From Macrosoma leucophasiata (taxonomy: Eukaryota; Arthropoda; Insecta; Lepidoptera; Hedylidae): DNA of 64,000 nt. The notes under the pieces were generated by a model. That model was not told the DNA's origin, searched no databases, and saw only the letters and a list, made by a program, of their open reading frames with translations. Positions 26,301-32,300 of the stretch are shown piece by piece (positions within the stretch are counted from its first letter, which is position 1; every line of letters starts with the position of its first letter). A program made the translations under genes and the position numbers. The stretch lies in contig JAWQUS010000032.1 in assembly GCA_036365455.1 (NCBI GenBank), positions 18,980,001 through 19,044,000 on the forward strand. Reading direction: 5' to 3'.

Positions 26301-29300
26301 CCTGATGGTGGTGTGGTTCGCGGGGACGTGGTGGGAGCGGTTGAACAGCGGGCCGCAGTGGGCGCCGCTCATATCCTCGGAGGCGGCGGTCTGTCGCACC
26401 AAGTGGTGGACGCATCTACTCTTCCTCAACAATATAATCTATAAAGACGACAAGTGCCTCATTCAGACTTGGTGAGTGGTTGTCGAACTAGGAGAGATGG
26501 ACGTCTGAAGAGAATCACCAGCTGATGATCAAGACGTTTTCAATGAATTTGTAGTTTGGCTCTACATGAGAGTAGCTTAGCTTTATAGGGAAATTTGGCA
26601 AATACTATCATCAATACAAAAGAGAATGATGAAAAGCCGCCCTGATTGCGTCTTAACAACTTGTATGTAGAAAATTGTTTTTTGAATTTAGATTTCACTC
26701 ACATTTTAAAACGAATGGGGATTTGCAAGATATTTCTTAATAGTTAATAAATTATTTTGTAGTGAACTGCCAATCACAGAGCAATAACCAAGCTGCCAAT
26801 GTCAACACCATTGCATTATTTACTTTTTTGCGTTGGACACTGGCCGTTAGGACCTTTATGACTTTGTCGAAATAAAATCGATTTCGAATCGATTTTTATC
26901 ATCGATATTCAACGGAATAGATTATTCATGTTTACTATTTGTCTTGTATAATCACTAGGTATCGAGTGGATACAATTTGTACAGTACCTTAGTATTGATT
27001 TAGCTCAAATTCATCATAGTATTTGTATACTCTTTGAAATTCATCTTAAAAATGACTCACTTCTTATTATCATGAAGCGGCCAATAGAAAAATAGTTTAC
27101 ATTGATGGTAAGTGAATATATATGGCATAAAAACACTCATTTGAAAATCAGATATTTATTCATTAAAATTGTTAAGTATTTAATGTTTGTCTGGCATTAC
27201 TACCTGGAGAAGAATCAGAGATACATTTGAGTGAATAAAATTGAAATTGAAAGAGGGCACCGCGGCGCCTTTCGGCTCTCAGAAAGCTCAAGTATTATCA
27301 AGGGACTCAGTGACTTAATCACTTTAATTGCTATTTGGCTTTTCTGATGTTATTTGTAATTTTGCTATCTATACTGTATATAACGTATACTACTGTATAT
27401 AACGTATATATTGTATGTAACGTGTGTTTAATATGTCAGGTACCTGGCAGTAGACATGCAGCTGTACATATGCGCGTTGGCGTTAACACTGGCGCTGCGC
27501 GGCCGCCGCTGCGCGTTACCCGTGCTCGGCTCACTGTTCCTGCTCGCCACGTTCGGGCTCATGGCGTATGCGTACGCCTGGAGTCTTGTGCCTACTTATG
27601 TCTTGCATAATCCCGAGTGAGTGTAACTGTATTCATATAACCTTTTTTTGTAATTTTTAATCGACAGTCGGTCGCAAAACCATGAGCTGATATGATTATG
27701 TTCAGTGGTGTTGACGAGTAGGCGATGGGGCCAGCGAATCGTATCTCCTCTAATGTTTGTCAGTTAAACATCTTTCCAATAGTCGGTGTCAAGGTCGTGT
27801 TGCTCGAAGATGCAACTCTTTCTCGAGTAAAATTTTCACCACGAATTTGAACGTCCACACATTGCGAGGCTTCCGAAACGCACCACGCGTGACGCCTCGC
27901 AGGGTCCCTACGCGGCTTAACCACTTTCACCGTTTCTTATTGAATAAAATGAAGGAATTTTACAGGGACACCTGGTTTATATAAGGAGTCGTGGTTTATG
28001 CAGGTCGGTGCGGGTGTCGTACAGCGGGGACGCGTCGTTCAACGCGCTGTACCAGTCGGCGGGCGGCAACGCGGCGGGCGCGCTGGCCGGCCTGCTGCTG
28101 GCGCACGCGCACCACGCGCTGCGCCGCGCCGGCCTCCGGCCCGCCCGGTGGACGGTGAGTAGGCTTAAAGAACAAACCGTACCTGTTGCACTGCGCCAGT
28201 CGGTGATCGCTCTCACCGGCTCGTTGCTAACTCGCTCAAACCACGCGCCGAGACACGCTCGCCTCGAGGGTTATAGTGAGGTGAGCAGTTTTAAACTCCT
28301 GAACGAGAACGGTTTAAATCGACGGCGACTAGATCTTGCACGCTCCTGAGCGCAGAGCGACGTATCTTGTCTCGTCTTGGCGCCTGAGACAAAGAACAAA
28401 CGGTACAGCACAATTACCACCCTTTTTAAGAGATAAATAATAATAAAATAAATAATTTAGACCCACTGATACTTATCTGTCTTTACTAAACCTGCAATTT
28501 AAACATTTCCCATCCACACATCACATAGGTATAATACCTCCACATGTCAACCGGTTCTCCTCCGATAGATAACACGCTGGTATTCGACCCGAGCGGTATA
28601 CCGTGACGACTGGTCGCTCGCCTACCTCCTGCTATACGGGAATGTGCATTACATTTGTAAGGCCTTTCTATCACAGAGGCAAAACAACTAAACCTTAGAG
28701 GTGGAATTTGTTCTAAGATTGATCCTACTACTACCTAACCGAAACGCGTTAGCACTGAACGCTAGCGCCTAGCGGCAAGTAGATTAGGCACCTAATGCCT
28801 ACGCTCTCGATCTTCGCTACTGGAACTCTACCACCATTGTTAACCAGGTAATATTAATTATGGTAGAACTACTACAATGTGGGTTACATTGGAGCTCTAC
28901 CATCAACAATAGATGCCTCAATAATAAAGATCTTTATAAGCACAGTCTCAATCCAAATATAGCGGTATTATGCAGCATTAGGTAAACAAAATATAGAATG
29001 CGGCACGCTCGTAACTAAACCGTGAAATGGGTGGTTGTGAAGTAAGCTTGCGACACTGCCGGTAATTTTCCTCCTAATAGAACTATCAGTGATAGTTACG
29101 TCCAGCTTTTTTATAAGAAAGTGCCAAACAAACTTGCATCTCATATTGATGTTACGTGATGACTGCAGCCTATAGACACCCACACAAAGACCAGAGGTCT
29201 AAATGCAGATGCGTTACCACTTCCAAGGCCTGAAGTGTTATGCTTCTGTGCCGGCAATTACAGAGACATAATCTTAGACCGGCTCCAGTGACATAGTCTG

Positions 29301-32300
29301 CGGGCGTAGGCACCACCGCATTACCTAATCTACTTGCAGCTAAATAGTAGTGTTCAGCATTATCGTGTTCCGGTTAGGTGCTAATGTACGGCCCTGTAAT
29401 TTCCGTAAATAACACCTTAGGCCTCAGGAGTGACAATGCACATACATTGAACTCTCTGGTTTCATCTAGATGTTTATCAGTATTACTTACCATCAATGTG
29501 AACTGTATGAATGTTTGCATGACGTAAAAAACTTAAATATAGGCTCATTAGTGGTCACATCATAGAGCTTAGAGTTAGGTATTACAGCATTACCCAATCA
29601 TTATCTAATCAGCAGTATGCTCATTACATGGCGTATAACTAAGGTGACCAAATTTGTTGTCGTTTAAACGGGAATAAAACGGGACATTTTTGAATACATA
29701 TTTGACGGGATAGTTTCAGGATTAGGAAAAGAATGAATGAATGTAAATATTTTTACGAATATTATTTCGAGTAAGATTTTACAACCATTTTCGAAAAGTC
29801 AATAAGAATCAATAATTACCTATTGTGAATAACTATTACATAAAGTAAAACACATATTATGTTAATTAAAATAGTGATAAAAAACATACAGTTAAAATAT
29901 CATAAAAATTTTAATTCCTTCTATTTGAAGAAAAAGAAAATAATATTCGTCAAAACAAAATCAAAAGTTATAGAGACTACTAACACCATCTTTACGGTTC
30001 TTTCTTCGCCTCCATACGTGATGGTAATTGAAGCGTTATTTGCGGACGTAACCACGATTTTTTGATTGTGATACCTAAACTGAAATCTCTTCTGGTAGTA
30101 GAGTTCTAGTGTTTTGGTGGTAAAACTCTGGTATCGGAACTCGAGAGCGTAAGCACCACCGCATTACCTTAATCTATCTGCCACCAAATGCTAGTGTTCG
30201 GTGCCTACTGCCGCGTTCCGGTTTTGGATGGTAACATATATTGTAATTTTTATGAAAGAAGTGGAACATCTTAGATTACAGGGGTGGCACCGCATCTGCA
30301 TTTTGACCTCTGATTTAGCAAACATCCATGTGAAGTGAATGCTTTTTTGCCAACATCGTTATTAAATAATTGCTTGGTCTCATTTTCATAATTCGCGTTG
30401 TTACATTAAACAAATGAATCAACATTTCGGCAGTTTGAAATTGAATTGCAACTAAACCAAATGTTTTTTTTTTTATTGAAAATTATTACGCGTCCCCAAC
30501 GTTCCCTCGAGGCACCGGGAATTTGTGCAAGAAAATGAGACAGTCTCGATTAACACAGGTCGTATGGTCACTTTACGCATAACGAGCAGGGCTAAGTAGC
30601 TTGTACCCAATAGGACGCGAAGACAGTTCTAGCAGCTAGACTTTCACCGAGGACTGGTTCGCTTCCTGCGTTGCGTTATGCCACCAGTCCATCGGTAGGT
30701 ACCTTAATGTTATTATAGGACCTCCTTTTTGCAATTGCGTCCAACATTCATAATTTTTGTATTTATGATGATTCAGCTGTTCTAGCGGTGTGTTTCGATC
30801 GCGTCAACAGAGGGCCGCTTGTTCAATTTCCACACCGGAACAAATATTCGTATGGCTTAAAGATAATGTGCTATATTCACAGTGTAGGGACTCGAGGGCG
30901 TAGACACAAATCTATCTGCCACCGAATGGTAGTGTTCAGCACTATCATGTTGCGGTTAGATGGTAATGTATAGCCCCGTAACATAGAGCAACACCGGAGG
31001 GGAGTAGCCATATGCAGGCTTTCCCCCTCTGTCAAAGTACAAGCCCAAATGGGCCTATAACTGTCGCCTAGATGTTTAAATGTGTGCGTGAAATTGATTC
31101 TTTATTTTGTTAAAGTCAAGGTGTGAGTTTCGTAGTAATAGACAATTTTTGTAGTGTGTGTCGCGTCGCACGCATTTCCCTCCGCAAAATATTGCAGAAT
31201 GTTTTGCATGGGTAATAAACGCTATGGCTACTCCCTTCTAGTCCGCCGCGGCCGGTGGCCCGTGTTGCTCTATGCCCCGTAATAACTATGGAACTGGTGG
31301 AACCAAATAGTGGCAAACATGTTAAGTGATGTTAATTGATGACTGCAGCCTATAGACATCTACATAAAAACCAGAGATCAAAATGCAGAAATGCAGATGC
31401 GTTGACACCCCTGATACCTAAATTGTCATATCTCTGTGAAGTTATTACGGAGCCGTACATTACCATCTAACCGAAAAACGATAGTGCTGAACACTGCCCT
31501 TTAGCGGCAGATAAATTAGGTACCTAATGCAGTGGTGACTATGCCCACGAGCTCCTGCACTTGAAACTCTACCATCAGCTGAAGTGTTTTATTAGAATGA
31601 TAAGTAATTGTTTTAAGTTAAACACCGACAGTGGTTCCGGTGGGCGTCCGTGCTGGGCGCTCCGCTGGCGGCGTGGTGGGCGGCGGCGTCCCCGTTCGCG
31701 CTGGGCGAGGGCGTGCCGGGGCGCGCGCCCGCCGCCGCGCTCGCCGCGCTCGAGCGCCCCGTCTTCGCCACCGCGGTCTGCGTCGCCTTGCTGGGCGCAA
31801 TGAATGGCGTTACTTGTAAGTTTTCTTATATCTGTAGCTACTAGTTTTTACCCGCGACTTCATTGTGGAATTTGTAATAAAAATGAGACTTCCACATATA
31901 CTTTCATACCTAATTTTTACCCATACCTATTTGAACCCGGTTCATCAACTAGGTATTTTAATTTCATGCCTATTTCATCCAAATCGATGCTGTTTTACCT
32001 TGTGTGACTTTCCTAAGACAGGCAGACTTTCGCATATTAAGTACCCAGTTATACCTTACCTACCTATCATTTTAGTATGAATGGTCGCAAACGAACACGC
32101 GATTCACGTGGATGGCAAATGATGACTGTAACTGTAGCCTTAAGACATCTTCATAAAAACCGAAAGTCAAAATGCAGATTCGTTGCCCTTAAGATTGGCA
32201 TCTGTGACAGTTAGGTACCTACTAAGGCCATCCTCACACGTCCGGGGCCTAGCACCCATATTCCAAGACGTTACTTGAAACATTGTTTGACTCACACTCA

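Noticed and set aside
31561..31844. Arg/Pro-rich frames on both strands around NRF-like exon 9
   Set aside because: Shadows of the GC-rich exon 31632-31815; the exon frame is fixed by phase with exons 8 and 10.
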